59,320 nucleotides of DNA from the NCBI GenBank assembly GCA_905234555.1, contig CAJOHO010000006.1:1-59320 (forward strand), written 5' to 3'. The notes under the pieces are model-generated. The model did no database searches, was not told the DNA's origin, and saw only the letters and a program-made list of their open reading frames with translations. The translations under genes were made by a program, and so were the position numbers. The DNA comes from an uncultured Bacteroidaceae bacterium (lineage in GTDB: Bacteria > Bacteroidota > Bacteroidia > Bacteroidales > Bacteroidaceae). This document shows, one piece after another, positions 24,001 to 32,866 of this stretch; position 1 is the stretch's first letter, and each line of letters starts with the position of its first letter.

Positions 24001-25769
24001 TGAAAGACGCTCGTCTGGAACGTAGCTCTGGCACTATCAGCTATATCGACAAGAACTCGGAAGACAGCCACTATGTGTTCTGCCTGCCCCGTTATAGCGG
24101 CTATGGCGGTTATAAGATTACCTTCGAGGGTGGACAGGAGGAAGAACGGATTGAGCTGGCTAACACGAACGTGAGGGTGATGACCGAAGGTCGGAACACG
24201 GTGCGTAAGGGTGTTGCTTGCGAGAATCCGATCACGGTGACCAACACGTCGAACGTGAAGACAGGTAAGTTCCTGGTGGCTGTGGCTGCTACCGACAACA
24301 TTGACATCATCGGTTTCCGCATGAACAGCAAACGCGGTTCGGTGTATGTACCTATCGACAGCGTCACTGTGGTGGAGGGTAACGACTGCCAGCACACTGC
24401 CATCTTCTATGTACCGAGTCTGGATCCGTGGGAGAGCTATACTTTCACCATGATTAGCGAAGGCAAGGGCGATATTGCCTATAGCCGTGAGCGAATCGAG
24501 CTGGGCAGCGGAAGAAACAAGATTGTGGTCAACAGCACTACGCACGCCATCGTCACCGTCATGGGTTATGTGGATGGTGCCGACAGACAGGTGTTTGTGG
24601 ATGATTATCTCGTGCACCGTATCGGTGATGTCTATGACCTCACAGGTGAGCAGCGAGAGAAGCTGTCGCAGCTGTTACAGGATCTGGAAACGGAGAAACA
24701 GGAGACAGGCATTGCTGCCTACGGCGTCTATGCGTTGCTGAAACGGGCTTCTGAGGCTTGCGGTATCGACCTGCTCGATGCCACCTGCAACATTGCCAGC
24801 ATCATGCGCCTCCGTATAGAATACTGGATGAGCCAGACGGACAATCCATTACCTGACGGTATCGACATCATCGATGCCAAAGCTGCCATCACCGATGTAG
24901 TGGCTTCGTGGGATCCCAACGAGATGGTAGGTCCGCAGGGTGTGGGTGAGCAGCATTATATCGGAGAAACCCAGACCCTGAACTACCGCATCCTCTTCGA
25001 GAACAAGGCTGAGGCAGGAGATGCCGCCTATCGCATCCGTATCAGCGACGAACTGGACGAGAGTGTGTTCGATGTCTCTTCTGTCCGCTTCGGTGAGACC
25101 AGTCACGACGGTGTGGGCTATAACTGGGAGATGAAGCGTGAAGGCAACAAACTCTCTTGGGATATCAAGGGTATTGAACTGCCACCAAACGTGAATGCAC
25201 CTGAAGGCGAAGGCTTCGTCAGCTTCTCTGTGGATCTGAAGCCAGGACTGGCTGACGGTACGCAGGTCAGCAACAAGGCCACCATCATCTTCGACAAGAA
25301 CTTCCCCATCGAGACCAATGTCTTTACCAACACGCTCGACCTCACAGCACCAACCACGCTGATGGCTGATGTGGTGTATAAGCGTGAAGAAGCACTCGTG
25401 ACTGTCAACTGCCAGTCGGCTGACGCAGCGTCGGGCGTAGATAGCTACCTGCTCTTTGTGTCGAAGGACGGCAGCGACTATGCTTACGAAGGTCAGTACT
25501 ATCAGGGTACCATCGACTTCCCTGTGGAAGCAGATTGCGACTACAGTTTCTATGTGCTTGCTGTCGATGCTGTGGGTAATGTGGAGCATGTCGCACCTCA
25601 TGCCGTCAACATACAGACAGATGTCACAGCCGTTCCTGTCGAAAGAACGAAGGCTTTGGAAATCTACACCATTGACGGACGCAAACTTGCAAACTTGAGC
25701 ACAAATGAGCTGAAGAACCTGCCTCGTGGCATCTTCCTCATCAACGGACGCAAGTATATGGTGAAATAA
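21039..25769 (+). CDS. Giant secreted repeat protein with PPC-like beta repeats
   Basis: 1576 residues with a signal peptide (to about MMAQ, 22). After an N-terminal degenerate copy, about six tandem units of 128 residues follow (about 145-910), each with a DWFKL.VPE.G...TLTLGYAE core and an AGxYYLYMPHRYGYGxY end, resembling bacterial pre-peptidase C-terminal (PPC) beta-sandwiches; a diverged seventh ends near 1030. Next come an unassigned segment, a DPNEMVGPQG...NYRILFENKAEAGDAAYRI domain of the conserved-repeat/DUF11-like type found in T9SS cargo, an Ig/FN3-like domain, and the tail YTIDGRKLANL..PRGIFLINGRKYMVK. No catalytic motif was found. A surface adhesin or scaffold is the simplest reading. 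It has its own promoter, opposite the LytTR regulator. Confidence 0.8.
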   Translation: MNKKILLMILGLLLFPMGMMAQWESGTSKTGSVSSKVNDVWFTITLPEDGQVDLTLEPLGNISRENITIFAVVDGENVRRDFAWVDGPNRTLTCPNLKPGTYKVLVNASPKNSKASGTFRLHYTFTAPYYKTDPTPNITWDDCPMLQDGVTLDGHLGYAYAPADVDDVDWFKIEVPKDGKLTFELWSAPTLTLGYAELHSLNAEGTEAQRRNSMWLDHPDSTLVFEIPDVSAGTYYFYLPRRYGYGIYHLTPRFTPVVVDSEPELNDTWQTATLLSDCQPQNAHLGYYYNQSVYKDNVDWFKIVVPEDGKLTFETRSSRTLTLGYAELCALKPGEADVTRRNSQWLDHPDSTLVFEIPDVSEGTYYLYMPHRYGYGHYYLTYYFTGHKDAADPEPNDAWDIATELKSGPAVTGQLGYDYKDTKDVQDWYKLNVPEEGAINLTIWSETTLTIGYAEIQTRKADGDGMTRRMSQWLDHPGDTLTMTLSNCAAGDYYLYLPHRYGYGTYYLRYNFTPCGKQNDAEPNDELEKAGEFVQGTVMEARLGYDYSNSNDVADWFKLDVPEEGAINLTIQSEKTLTLGYAEILTLKADGTGTTRRMSQWLDYPDSVLVMTLPNCAAGSYYLYMPHRYGYGGYTMRYDFTPCAIANDKAGNDSLVVATPVEAGTTIEARLGYDYSNSNDAADWFKLDVPEEGAINLTIQSEKTLTLGYAEILTLKADGTGTTRRMSKWLDYPDSVLVMTLPNCAAGSYYLYMPHRYGYGGYTVKYDFIPCAYANDVAGNDDKDKATPMENGGTTQGRLGYDYSNSNDGKDWFEMTTEADGSLLFTIQSEKTLKLGYAEILVENTSGDGTSRRTGKWLDHPGDTLTFALDNCAAGTYYLYMPHYSGYGGYTVKSDFTKNPYFREKLVNRDFASRIELEQGKSIYGTLGYEYNAGAQSEAWFDLGLMHGTQIDVNVEVEQSHSLSIGVAALYIYKGDNPDDGKPILQKVKDARLERSSGTISYIDKNSEDSHYVFCLPRYSGYGGYKITFEGGQEEERIELANTNVRVMTEGRNTVRKGVACENPITVTNTSNVKTGKFLVAVAATDNIDIIGFRMNSKRGSVYVPIDSVTVVEGNDCQHTAIFYVPSLDPWESYTFTMISEGKGDIAYSRERIELGSGRNKIVVNSTTHAIVTVMGYVDGADRQVFVDDYLVHRIGDVYDLTGEQREKLSQLLQDLETEKQETGIAAYGVYALLKRASEACGIDLLDATCNIASIMRLRIEYWMSQTDNPLPDGIDIIDAKAAITDVVASWDPNEMVGPQGVGEQHYIGETQTLNYRILFENKAEAGDAAYRIRISDELDESVFDVSSVRFGETSHDGVGYNWEMKREGNKLSWDIKGIELPPNVNAPEGEGFVSFSVDLKPGLADGTQVSNKATIIFDKNFPIETNVFTNTLDLTAPTTLMADVVYKREEALVTVNCQSADAASGVDSYLLFVSKDGSDYAYEGQYYQGTIDFPVEADCDYSFYVLAVDAVGNVEHVAPHAVNIQTDVTAVPVERTKALEIYTIDGRKLANLSTNELKNLPRGIFLINGRKYMVK
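21470..23730 (+). repeat. Tandem in-gene repeats of about 384 bp (six units)
   Basis: The marker codons for LGYAE occur at about 21616, 22004, 22388, 22771, 23158 and 23539, a period of 381-388 bp. Units 4 and 5 (cores 22658-22966 and 23041-23349) differ at only about seven positions over 300 bp, so one duplication is recent. Confidence 0.85.
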
Positions 25770-25787
25770 ACGCAAGGCTCATAAGCA

Positions 25788-25886
25788 GGTTCTAAACGGA
25801 TAGTTAGAACACGCTTATTGTCTTAACAATGAAATGGTTATGCGGTTTTTGGCGGGCTACGACCTACCAGAAACCGCATAACTGTT
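25788..25886 (+). terminator. Two hairpins downstream of the giant repeat gene
   Basis: GTTCTAA / TTAGAAC (about 25790-25812, 8-nt loop) is followed by a perfect 12-bp inverted repeat GTTATGCGGTTT (25837-25848) / AAACCGCATAAC (25871-25882) with a 22-nt loop and then TGTTTCTTG. The second is the better terminator candidate. A third small hairpin, CCCTA/TAGGG, lies at about 25918-25934. Confidence 0.55.
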
Positions 25887-25986
25887 TCTTGATAAAAGGG
25901 GTGACGCAGGGGAAATCCCTATCTACTGTAGGGAAAAAAGCGGTACGATTTAGGATTAATCCCTCGCCTATCTACCTAAACCTTCG

Positions 25987-25994
25987 TAACTTTG
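25987..25994 (+). promoter_or_regulatory. Promoter -7 box of the Gly/Asn-rich protein gene
   Basis: TAACTTTG followed by CAGC, 59 bp before the start codon at 26054. A purine-rich AGGAGGA lies 10-15 bp before the ATG, unusual for this genome, and may act as a ribosome binding site. Confidence 0.65.
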
Positions 25995-26053
25995 CAGCGT
26001 CAAAACAACAAAACAACGAATTATTCACCCTTTAAATTATAGGAGGACAAGTT

Positions 26054-27091
26054 ATGAAGACTTTAAGAACTTTACTCGCAACGGCAATGATCGCTATCGG
26101 AACGATGACGATGAATGCACAGCCCATGAGCTACTACGCAATGCGTAATAACGCACGGTTCCTCACCGACCGCATGGCATACACACTCGGTATCGCCGCC
26201 AACCTCATCGACGACCTGTATATGATCAACTACGATTATATCTATGGTGTGAACGACTATCTCGATGACCTGGCTTACGGCTACCACGCAGACGACTACG
26301 CCATCATCCTGGCAGCTCGCGACGCAGCTCTCCGCCGTCTGCTCACTCCCTACCAGTGGTCGCGCTACATCACCTACGACTACTTCTATCGTCCCATCTC
26401 CTTCTCTAACTATCGCTGGCGCTTCAGCATCTACAGCTACGATCCGCACTACACTCACTTCTACTACAGCGCTCCTCGTCACTTCAACGACTATCGCGGT
26501 GGACACTACTTCAACCCCATGCGTCCTGCAAGTGGACACGTAGGTCCAGGTAGAGCCGGACGTCCAGGTCCTGGCGGCCCTGGCCCAGGCGCACATCCAG
26601 GCGGTGGTCCTGGTGGACACCCGGGAGGAGGTCCTGGCTACCACAATGGCACGAACCGTGGCAGCGAGCCTTACGGAGGACGCACTGGCAACAATAATCA
26701 TAATTATAACGGTGGCAACCACAACAATGGTGGCGGCTACACTCCCAACACGAACGGTGGCAACCACCCAGGTGGAAACACTGGCGGAAACCCAGGTGGT
26801 GGCTACACTCCTAACACGAACGGTGGCAACCACAACAACGGTGGCAACATCGGAGGTGGAAACCCTGGTAGCGGTAACAATCGCGGAAGCTTCGACGGCG
26901 GACGCAGCAGCCACAGCTCTGGTGGTGGCAGCCGAGGCGGAAACGCAGGTGGCGGCAACCGTGGCAGCTACAGCGGTGGTGGCAATCCAGGCGGCAGCCG
27001 TGGTGGCAACGCAGGTGGCGGCACACGAGGCGGTAGCCACTCTGGTGGCGGAAGCGCTGGTGGCGCAGGCCGTCGCGGCGGACGCCGATAA
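26054..27091 (+). CDS. Secreted protein with Tyr-rich N-domain and Gly/Asn-rich tail
   Basis: 345 residues with a signal peptide ending at MNAQ. Residues 25-150 form a Tyr/Asp-rich domain with long helical stretches (RNNARFLTDRMAYTLGI, YAIILAARDAALRRLLTPYQW) that I do not recognise as a named family. From about 165 the protein is low in complexity: GPGGPGPGAHPGGGPGG, then NNGGGYTPNTNGGNHPGG repeats (YTPNTNGGNH occurs twice), then SGGGSRGGNAGGG repeats ending in basic RRGGRR. It may be an extracellular matrix or wall-associated protein; no catalytic role can be read from it. The GGN-coded tail makes long false open frames on the other strand. Confidence 0.75.
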   Translation: MKTLRTLLATAMIAIGTMTMNAQPMSYYAMRNNARFLTDRMAYTLGIAANLIDDLYMINYDYIYGVNDYLDDLAYGYHADDYAIILAARDAALRRLLTPYQWSRYITYDYFYRPISFSNYRWRFSIYSYDPHYTHFYYSAPRHFNDYRGGHYFNPMRPASGHVGPGRAGRPGPGGPGPGAHPGGGPGGHPGGGPGYHNGTNRGSEPYGGRTGNNNHNYNGGNHNNGGGYTPNTNGGNHPGGNTGGNPGGGYTPNTNGGNHNNGGNIGGGNPGSGNNRGSFDGGRSSHSSGGGSRGGNAGGGNRGSYSGGGNPGGSRGGNAGGGTRGGSHSGGGSAGGAGRRGGRR

Positions 27092-27118
27092 GAAATTATG
27101 AATTATGAAATAAACTGG

Positions 27119-27178
27119 AACATTTTGGAACAGCGAGAGCAGAGCCATGCTCGCATGAGCTTTGCCGAGTCGTGACAA
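27119..27178 (+). repeat. Dispersed repeat of about 58 bp (copy 2 of 2)
   Basis: TTTTGGAACAGCGAGAGCAG, AGCCATGCTCGCATGAGCTT, TGCCGAGTCGTGA: the same element as 18340-18406 in opposite orientation. Here the palindromic core is GCTCGCATGAGC. It lies 30 bp after the Gly-rich gene. Confidence 0.8.
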
Positions 27179-27388
27179 AATCGACTGAATGTAATTCAGT
27201 AAACTTAAACTATAAACTTTACCCCCTGCCTCCCTAACCTAAACCCAACGAAATTAGACTCTCTTTCTACATATTTTTATTGGTTCTTAGTGGCAGTTCT
27301 TCGAGAGAAGCGCTGCCGCTTTTTGTTGGATTTTGTCCGATTTTCATCAATTATGCATTATGAATTATGAATTATGAATTAAAATCCG
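27179..27388. other. Intergenic leader region of the PL11 gene
   Basis: No gene seen. AT-rich DNA; AGTGGCAGTTCTTCGAGAGAAGCGCTGCCGCT near 27289-27320 can fold into a hairpin (GGCAG with CTGCC). The end (27350-27380) is an ATTATGA tandem repeat that runs directly into the promoter. Confidence 0.4.
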
Positions 27389-27396
27389 TAACTTTG
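27350..27396 (+). promoter_or_regulatory. ATTATGA tandem repeat and -7 promoter box of the PL11 gene
   Basis: Three to four copies of GAATTAT/GCATTAT end 9 bp before TAACTTTG (27389-27396). An almost identical repeat-plus-promoter block stands before metK at 29880-29926, including the AAAATTCGTAACTTTGCA context. Confidence 0.7.
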
Positions 27397-27429
27397 CACC
27401 ACACAATACTAACTATTCAACGAAATCGA

Positions 27430-29862
27430 ATGATGAAACGACTCTTTTTACTTTCCTTGACGGCAGGACTGATGATGACTGCTGCTGCCCAAGTTACGCC
27501 TGTATCCCAGATGGAAAAGCTGGACAGAGGCGTGGTGGTTCTTCCAGCCAAAAGTACAGGAATGTTTGTCAGTTGGCGACTGTTGGGAACAGACGACGAA
27601 GCTGTGGTATTCGACGTCCTGCGTGACGGCGAAGTGATTGCGTCCGACCTGCACGATGCCACCTGCTACAACGACACCAAGGGAAAAACCACATCCACTT
27701 ATCAGATCGTGGCAAAAGTCAACGGCGAGACGGTGGAGACTTCCAACACCGTGACCCCATGGGCTGAGCCAGTGATGCAGGTACCGTTGATGCGTCCTGC
27801 AGCAGGCAGCGACTACGACTATTCACCCAGCGACTGCTCCGTGGGAGATGTAGATGGAGACGGACAGTACGAGATATTCTTGAAGTGGGACCCATCCAAT
27901 GCCAAGGACAACTCCCAGGAAGGAGTGACCGGCAACGTCTATCTGGATTGTTATCGGCTGGACGGCACTCGGCTGTGGCGTGTGGATCTCGGCCCTAACA
28001 TCCGTGCCGGTGCCCACTACACCCAGTTCATGGTTTATGACTTCGATGGCGACGGACGGGCAGAGATGATGTGCAAGACCGCTCCTGGCAGTAAGGACGG
28101 ACAAGGTCACTACGTCAATCAAGCTGCCACTCAGACAGACATCACCTCGGCCAGCAACACCACCACCTATCGCAACAGCAACGGACGTATCACAGGCGGA
28201 CAGGAATACCTGACGGTGTTCAATGGTCTGACGGGTGCTGCCATCCATACCATTTTCTATAATCCTAACCGTGACACAGGCTATGGCGGGGCGGCTTCAG
28301 GTACGTTCAACTGGGACGACCGTTCCGGCAAGAACGACAAAGCTTCCTACGGCAATCGTGGCGAACGCTATCTGGCTGCCGTAGCCCATCTGCAAGGACC
28401 CGACGCCAATCCCAGCGGCATTTTCTGTCGCGGCTACTACACCTACGCTTTCGTCTGGGCTGTGGATTTCGACGGACAACAACTGAAACAACGCTGGTTC
28501 CACGCATCGAAGTCGAAAACCAGCTATACCGTCACCAATGCCAATCAGACCACCAGAACCTATACCCCACCCGCTTCGACCAGTGGCGGAGGGAGCCGCA
28601 CCATGTATGGCAACGGCAACCACAACATGTCGGTGGCAGATGTGGATGGAGACGGACGTGACGAAATCATCTGGGGTTCGGCTGCCCTTGACGACGACGG
28701 TAAACTGCTCTATGCCACAGGGTTCGGTCATGGTGACGCCATCCACATGGCTGACCATAACCCCGATAACCCTGGACTCGAAGTGTTTGAGGTACATGAA
28801 GAAAAAGGTACCTACTCCTGGGACCTCCACGATGCAGCCACAGGAAAAATCCTGCTGAAAGGCGGCAATTCTGGTGTGGACAACGGACGTGGATTGGCCG
28901 GACAGTTCGACGTCGCCCATCGTGGCTCCTATTTCTGCTCCAGCGACGAACGGTCGTTGCGCAGTGCCGTAACTGGCGACATTGCCTCTACCAAAAACAC
29001 ATCCGTGAATTGCCGCATCTTTTGGGACGGCGACCTGCAAGAAGAACTGCTCGACGGCACTGGTCTGTCGAAATGGACCGCAAACGGTGTGAGCAACCTG
29101 AGTATCAAAGGAAAGAGCCTCAACGACTATTACAACTCGGAAAAGTGTAACGGCACGAAGAGCACTCCCAACCTGCAGGCTGACATCTTGGGCGACTGGC
29201 GAGAAGAAGTGATTCTGTGGAACGCCTCCACTTCAGCCTCCCTCAACATCTTCACCACCAACGAACCCACCACCTATCGTGTCCCCACACTCATGCACGA
29301 CCACACCTACCGTATGGGAGTAGCTTGGCAAAACACAGCCTACAACCAACCGCCTCACTTGGGCTATTACCTGCCCGACCGCTTCGCTCCTGTCCTCACT
29401 TTCGTGGATGAGTCGCCTCAGGAACAGACCATTACGTTGGGTGAGGAGATTCAGCCCGTCATCCTGCAATACAACGAATATACTTCCTCCTTGGCTGTCG
29501 ATTCCACCTACACACCCACCCAACAGCGCCGAGGCCTCTATGCTGCTGAGTTCAGCCGTACAGCCCTGCCCAGCCAGAAGCGGATTGAGGTACATGGCAC
29601 GCCGACAGAAGTGGGCGACTACCGACTGGTGTTCAAGGCTAATAGCAAAATCGGCAATTGCGTAGGTCCTCGTTATGTGTCTGCCCTCATCCATGTGGAG
29701 GCAGGAGCCGACGGAATCGTCACCCATCCTGCTGACAACACACCCATCACAGCTATCTACACCCCAACTGGCACGAAACTGCCAACGACCGACATCGATG
29801 CTCTGCCAACTGGCGTTTACCTGATAACCAGAGGCGGACAGACACGCAAAATCGTGAAATAA
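27430..29862 (+). CDS. Secreted rhamnogalacturonan lyase, family PL11
   Basis: 810 residues from the start at 27430 (MMKRLFLLSL...), signal peptide to about AAAQ. The N-terminal beta-sandwich (MEKLDRGVVVLPAKSTGMFVSWRLLGTD) and the following eight-bladed propeller with calcium-binding repeats (DVDGDGQYEIFLKWDP, YDFDGDGRAEMMCKTAPG, DVDGDGRDEIIWGSAALDDDG) are diagnostic of PL11. GHGDAIHMADHNPDNPGLEVF and EEVILWNASTSASLNIFTTN complete the family core. These enzymes cleave the rhamnose-galacturonate backbone of pectic rhamnogalacturonan I by beta-elimination. A C-terminal Ig-like domain and the tail TKLPTTDIDALPTGVYLITR...KIVK follow. An ATG at 27367 lies before the promoter-proximal start and is not favoured. 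Confidence 0.94.
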   Translation: MMKRLFLLSLTAGLMMTAAAQVTPVSQMEKLDRGVVVLPAKSTGMFVSWRLLGTDDEAVVFDVLRDGEVIASDLHDATCYNDTKGKTTSTYQIVAKVNGETVETSNTVTPWAEPVMQVPLMRPAAGSDYDYSPSDCSVGDVDGDGQYEIFLKWDPSNAKDNSQEGVTGNVYLDCYRLDGTRLWRVDLGPNIRAGAHYTQFMVYDFDGDGRAEMMCKTAPGSKDGQGHYVNQAATQTDITSASNTTTYRNSNGRITGGQEYLTVFNGLTGAAIHTIFYNPNRDTGYGGAASGTFNWDDRSGKNDKASYGNRGERYLAAVAHLQGPDANPSGIFCRGYYTYAFVWAVDFDGQQLKQRWFHASKSKTSYTVTNANQTTRTYTPPASTSGGGSRTMYGNGNHNMSVADVDGDGRDEIIWGSAALDDDGKLLYATGFGHGDAIHMADHNPDNPGLEVFEVHEEKGTYSWDLHDAATGKILLKGGNSGVDNGRGLAGQFDVAHRGSYFCSSDERSLRSAVTGDIASTKNTSVNCRIFWDGDLQEELLDGTGLSKWTANGVSNLSIKGKSLNDYYNSEKCNGTKSTPNLQADILGDWREEVILWNASTSASLNIFTTNEPTTYRVPTLMHDHTYRMGVAWQNTAYNQPPHLGYYLPDRFAPVLTFVDESPQEQTITLGEEIQPVILQYNEYTSSLAVDSTYTPTQQRRGLYAAEFSRTALPSQKRIEVHGTPTEVGDYRLVFKANSKIGNCVGPRYVSALIHVEAGADGIVTHPADNTPITAIYTPTGTKLPTTDIDALPTGVYLITRGGQTRKIVK

Positions 29863-29877
29863 GACGACAGAATGCTT

Positions 29878-29926
29878 GAATTATGAATTGTGAATTATGA
29901 ATTATGAATTAAAATTCGTAACTTTG
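29878..29926 (+). promoter_or_regulatory. Tandem repeat and -7 promoter box of metK
   Basis: GAATTAT/GAATTGT units (29879-29910) followed by TAACTTTG (29919-29926), 33 bp before the metK ATG. The layout copies the PL11 promoter block. Confidence 0.7.
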
Positions 29927-29958
29927 CAGCCAAATTCATCAAGCAGACAACTCAAACT

Positions 29959-31245
29959 ATGGGATATTTATTTACATCTGAATCTGTGAGCGAGGGCCAT
30001 CCCGACAAAGTGGCCGACCAGATCAGCGATGCTGTGCTCGACAACCTCTTAGCCTACGACCCCAATTCGAAGGTGGCGTGCGAAACGCTGGTGACGACTG
30101 GGCAGGTCATTGTGGCTGGCGAAGTGAAGAGTGAGGCTTACGTCGATCTGCAGGAAGTAGCTCGCGAAACCATACGCCGTATCGGCTACACCAAGGCTGA
30201 ACTGAAGTTCGAAGCCGAAGGCTGTGGCGTACTCAGCGCCATCCACGAACAGAGTGCCGACATCAACCGAGGTGTTGATCGTGCCAACCCTATGGAACAG
30301 GGGGCAGGCGACCAAGGCATGATGTTCGGTTATGCCACCAACGAGACAGAGAACTATATGCCCCTCTCCCTGGCTCTCAGCCATCATATCCTCCAGACCC
30401 TTGCCGCCATCCGTCGCGAAGGCAAGGTGATGACCTACCTGCGACCAGACGCCAAAAGCCAGGTAACCATTGAGTATGGCGACGACGGTCGGCCAGTGCG
30501 TATCGACACCATCGTGGTCAGCACCCAGCACGACGAATTCATCAAACCCACCCTCACACTCAACCAGCAGCGAGCCGACGAGCAGATGCTGGGACAGATC
30601 AAGAAAGACATCATCAACATCCTCATTCCGCGTGTCATCCGCGAAATCAAGAACGAAGAAGTACGCAACCTCTTCGACTCTCACATCAAATATCACGTCA
30701 ACCCCACAGGTAAGTTCGTCATTGGCGGACCTCACGGCGACACAGGACTGACAGGACGCAAGATCATCGTTGATACCTACGGAGGTAAAGGAGCACACGG
30801 AGGCGGTGCGTTCTCAGGTAAGGACCCCAGCAAGGTCGATCGCTCGGCTGCCTACGCCGCACGCCATATCGCCAAGAATATGGTGGCAGCAGGTGTGGCC
30901 GACGAGATGCTGGTGCAGGTAAGCTATGCCATCGGTGTGGCACGTCCCGTCAGCATTTATGTGAACACCTACGGACGCAGTCATGTGAAGATGACCGACG
31001 GAGAGATCGCACGTAAGATCAACGAGCTGTTCGACCTTCGTCCACGTGCCATCGAAGATCGGCTGAAACTCCGCTACCCCATCTACAGCGAAACAGCAGC
31101 CTATGGACACATGGGACGTCAGCCACAGGTGGTGACAAAGAAATTTACAAACCGCTATGCAGGCGACAAATCCATGGAAGTGGAACTGTTCACCTGGGAA
31201 AAACTCGACTACGTAGATCGAATCCGCCAAGCGTTTGGTCTTTAA
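29959..31245 (+). CDS. metK: S-adenosylmethionine synthetase
   Basis: 428 residues. MetK makes S-adenosylmethionine from methionine and ATP in the cytoplasm. The N-terminal [19 protein letters not shown], the [12 protein letters not shown] loop and the P-loop-like [20 protein letters not shown] are all present. It is slightly longer than E. coli MetK (384), as usual in Bacteroidetes, where an insertion lies in the middle domain ([20 protein letters not shown]). It has its own promoter; the end overlaps the possible start of the DUF4271 gene. Confidence 0.97.
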   Translation: MGYLFTSESVSEGHPDKVADQISDAVLDNLLAYDPNSKVACETLVTTGQVIVAGEVKSEAYVDLQEVARETIRRIGYTKAELKFEAEGCGVLSAIHEQSADINRGVDRANPMEQGAGDQGMMFGYATNETENYMPLSLALSHHILQTLAAIRREGKVMTYLRPDAKSQVTIEYGDDGRPVRIDTIVVSTQHDEFIKPTLTLNQQRADEQMLGQIKKDIINILIPRVIREIKNEEVRNLFDSHIKYHVNPTGKFVIGGPHGDTGLTGRKIIVDTYGGKGAHGGGAFSGKDPSKVDRSAAYAARHIAKNMVAAGVADEMLVQVSYAIGVARPVSIYVNTYGRSHVKMTDGEIARKINELFDLRPRAIEDRLKLRYPIYSETAAYGHMGRQPQVVTKKFTNRYAGDKSMEVELFTWEKLDYVDRIRQAFGL

Positions 31246-32041
31246 TCCTATAGCCCATCTTACGCCACTCGACTCATCAAGTGTGCAATCGTTGTCATTT
31301 CTGCCTTCCTGGCAAATGACCCCGTCTGTCGTGCACACCACTCAGCAGCAGGGATTCGTTAGCAAACCACGCGTGGAACCCCTCAGCAGCTACGACGGAG
31401 TCGTGATATCGTCTGTCGTCATGTTTTTCATACTGGCGACAACCATTCACAACAATTTATACCACATCCTGGAGCGGATCAAGGAGTTTTTCAGTCGTAA
31501 GCGCAAATTCATCCCTACCGTCACATCATCGAATATCGGAAGCGTGAGACACACCATCGTGCTGACCGCCATCCTCTGTCTCAGCATCAGCTTCATCTGT
31601 ACCAGCCATGCGAAAAACCTGCCGTGGGTGCACGAACAAGGCCTCTCCGTTACCCAGCTGACCGCCATCCTGTTTGCAGCAATTTACGCGTTTCTCTATC
31701 TCAAGAGCCTTGTCTATATGCTCATCAATTGGGTGTTTTTCGACCCTGAGCGAAATCACACATTTATCACCGCCTATTTCTTCCTGACATCACTTCTGGC
31801 ATTCTTCGTTTTCCCCCTCTCACTCCTCGATGTCTATGCTGGTTTAAAGCCACAAGTGGTGACTTTTTGTATGGTCATTTTGCTCATTTTATACGAATTT
31901 TTCTTGTTTTTCAAGCTGTTTGCTAACTTTAAGACAAAAAAACATGGCTATGTGCTGATTTTTTTGTACCTTTGCGCCGTCGAAATTACGCCTATCCTCT
32001 TGATATGGCATTTTTTAGACAAAAACGGGGCTATCTCATAG
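31235..32041 (+). CDS. DUF4271 integral membrane protein
   Basis: 268 residues from 31235, which overlaps metK by 11 bp; a start at 31316 ([11 protein letters not shown]) is an alternative. Six membrane segments are visible (about 58-75, 107-125, 141-160, 180-200, 210-232, 240-258). The gene order DUF4271-hemD-rnpA-yidD is conserved in Bacteroidetes and supports the DUF4271 call. No function is established; its position suggests a link to envelope biogenesis, which is inference. Confidence 0.85.
   Translation: MVFNPIAHLTPLDSSSVQSLSFLPSWQMTPSVVHTTQQQGFVSKPRVEPLSSYDGVVISSVVMFFILATTIHNNLYHILERIKEFFSRKRKFIPTVTSSNIGSVRHTIVLTAILCLSISFICTSHAKNLPWVHEQGLSVTQLTAILFAAIYAFLYLKSLVYMLINWVFFDPERNHTFITAYFFLTSLLAFFVFPLSLLDVYAGLKPQVVTFCMVILLILYEFFLFFKLFANFKTKKHGYVLIFLYLCAVEITPILLIWHFLDKNGAIS
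31967..31974 (+). promoter_or_regulatory. Possible internal promoter for hemD
   Basis: TACCTTTG followed by CGCC within the last codons of the DUF4271 gene, 132 bp before the hemD start. It fits the -7 pattern but lacks a clear -33 box. Confidence 0.45.
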
Positions 32042-32105
32042 CCCAAAAACGAGTGAATTCAAAATCCGAATTGTTTAGAATTTCATAGAGCAGCAAGTAA
32101 GTAAA

Positions 32106-32849
32106 ATGGTCCCAAAAATACTTATTTCCCAGCCTAGACCCACGACAGAAAAATCACCCTATTTCGAGCTTGAGAAGAAATATAAGGTAGAGATGGTATT
32201 CCGTCCCTTCATCAAGATCGAGCCTATGACAGCTCACGATTTTCGGCAGCAGAAAGTATCCATCCCTGGCCACACCGCCGTCGTGTTTACTTCCCGTCAT
32301 GCCATCGACCACTTCTTCTCACTGGTAAAGGAGTTGCGTGTCAACATCCCCGAAACCATGAAATATTTCTGCAAGTCGGAACAGGTAGCTCTCTATATTC
32401 AGAAGTACGTGCAATATCGCAAGCGCAAGGTATTCTTCCCACTTACCGGTCGGGTACAGGACCTCATGCCGCTCATGATCAAGCACAACTCCGAAAACTA
32501 TTTCGTGCCACAGTCATCAGCCCACAACGACGACATGAAAAACATGCTCGAAGAAGCTGGGCTTAAGCACGACGAGGCTGTCATGTACTACACCGTCAGC
32601 AACGATTTCGGAGCCGACGAGGCGTTCGACTACAACATGCTCGTGTTCTTCAGCCCCGAAGGAATCAACTCCTTGATGAAAAACTTCCCCAACTTCAACC
32701 AAGGCGAAATCGCCATCGCCTGCCTCGGACAGAAAACCATTGAGGCAGCCGAAGAGGCAGGACTGCGTGTGGATTTGCGACCCACACCCGAACTCCGCTC
32801 CGTACCAGCCCTCATCGAGGAATTCATCAAGAATCAAAACAAAAAGTAG
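32106..32849 (+). CDS. hemD: Uroporphyrinogen-III synthase
   Basis: 247 residues, normal for HemD, which closes hydroxymethylbilane to uroporphyrinogen III for heme, siroheme and corrinoid synthesis. Two-lobed fold: KILISQPRP at the start, VVFTSRHAIDHFF at the end of the first lobe strand, and a C-terminal LVFFSPEGINSLMKNFP and IACLGQKTIEAAEEAGLRVD segment typical of the family. The ATG at 32106 follows the DUF4271 stop by 64 bp. The Bacteroidetes gene order DUF4271-hemD-rnpA-yidD supports the assignment. Confidence 0.9.
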   Translation: MVPKILISQPRPTTEKSPYFELEKKYKVEMVFRPFIKIEPMTAHDFRQQKVSIPGHTAVVFTSRHAIDHFFSLVKELRVNIPETMKYFCKSEQVALYIQKYVQYRKRKVFFPLTGRVQDLMPLMIKHNSENYFVPQSSAHNDDMKNMLEEAGLKHDEAVMYYTVSNDFGADEAFDYNMLVFFSPEGINSLMKNFPNFNQGEIAIACLGQKTIEAAEEAGLRVDLRPTPELRSVPALIEEFIKNQNKK

Positions 32850-32866
32850 TCTATCTACCGTCGCGC

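Noticed and set aside
26072..27178. Leftward 368-codon frame rich in Ala, Thr and Val opposite the Gly-rich protein
   Set aside because: Produced by the GGN/AAC codon repeats of the real gene on the plus strand; low-complexity shadow.
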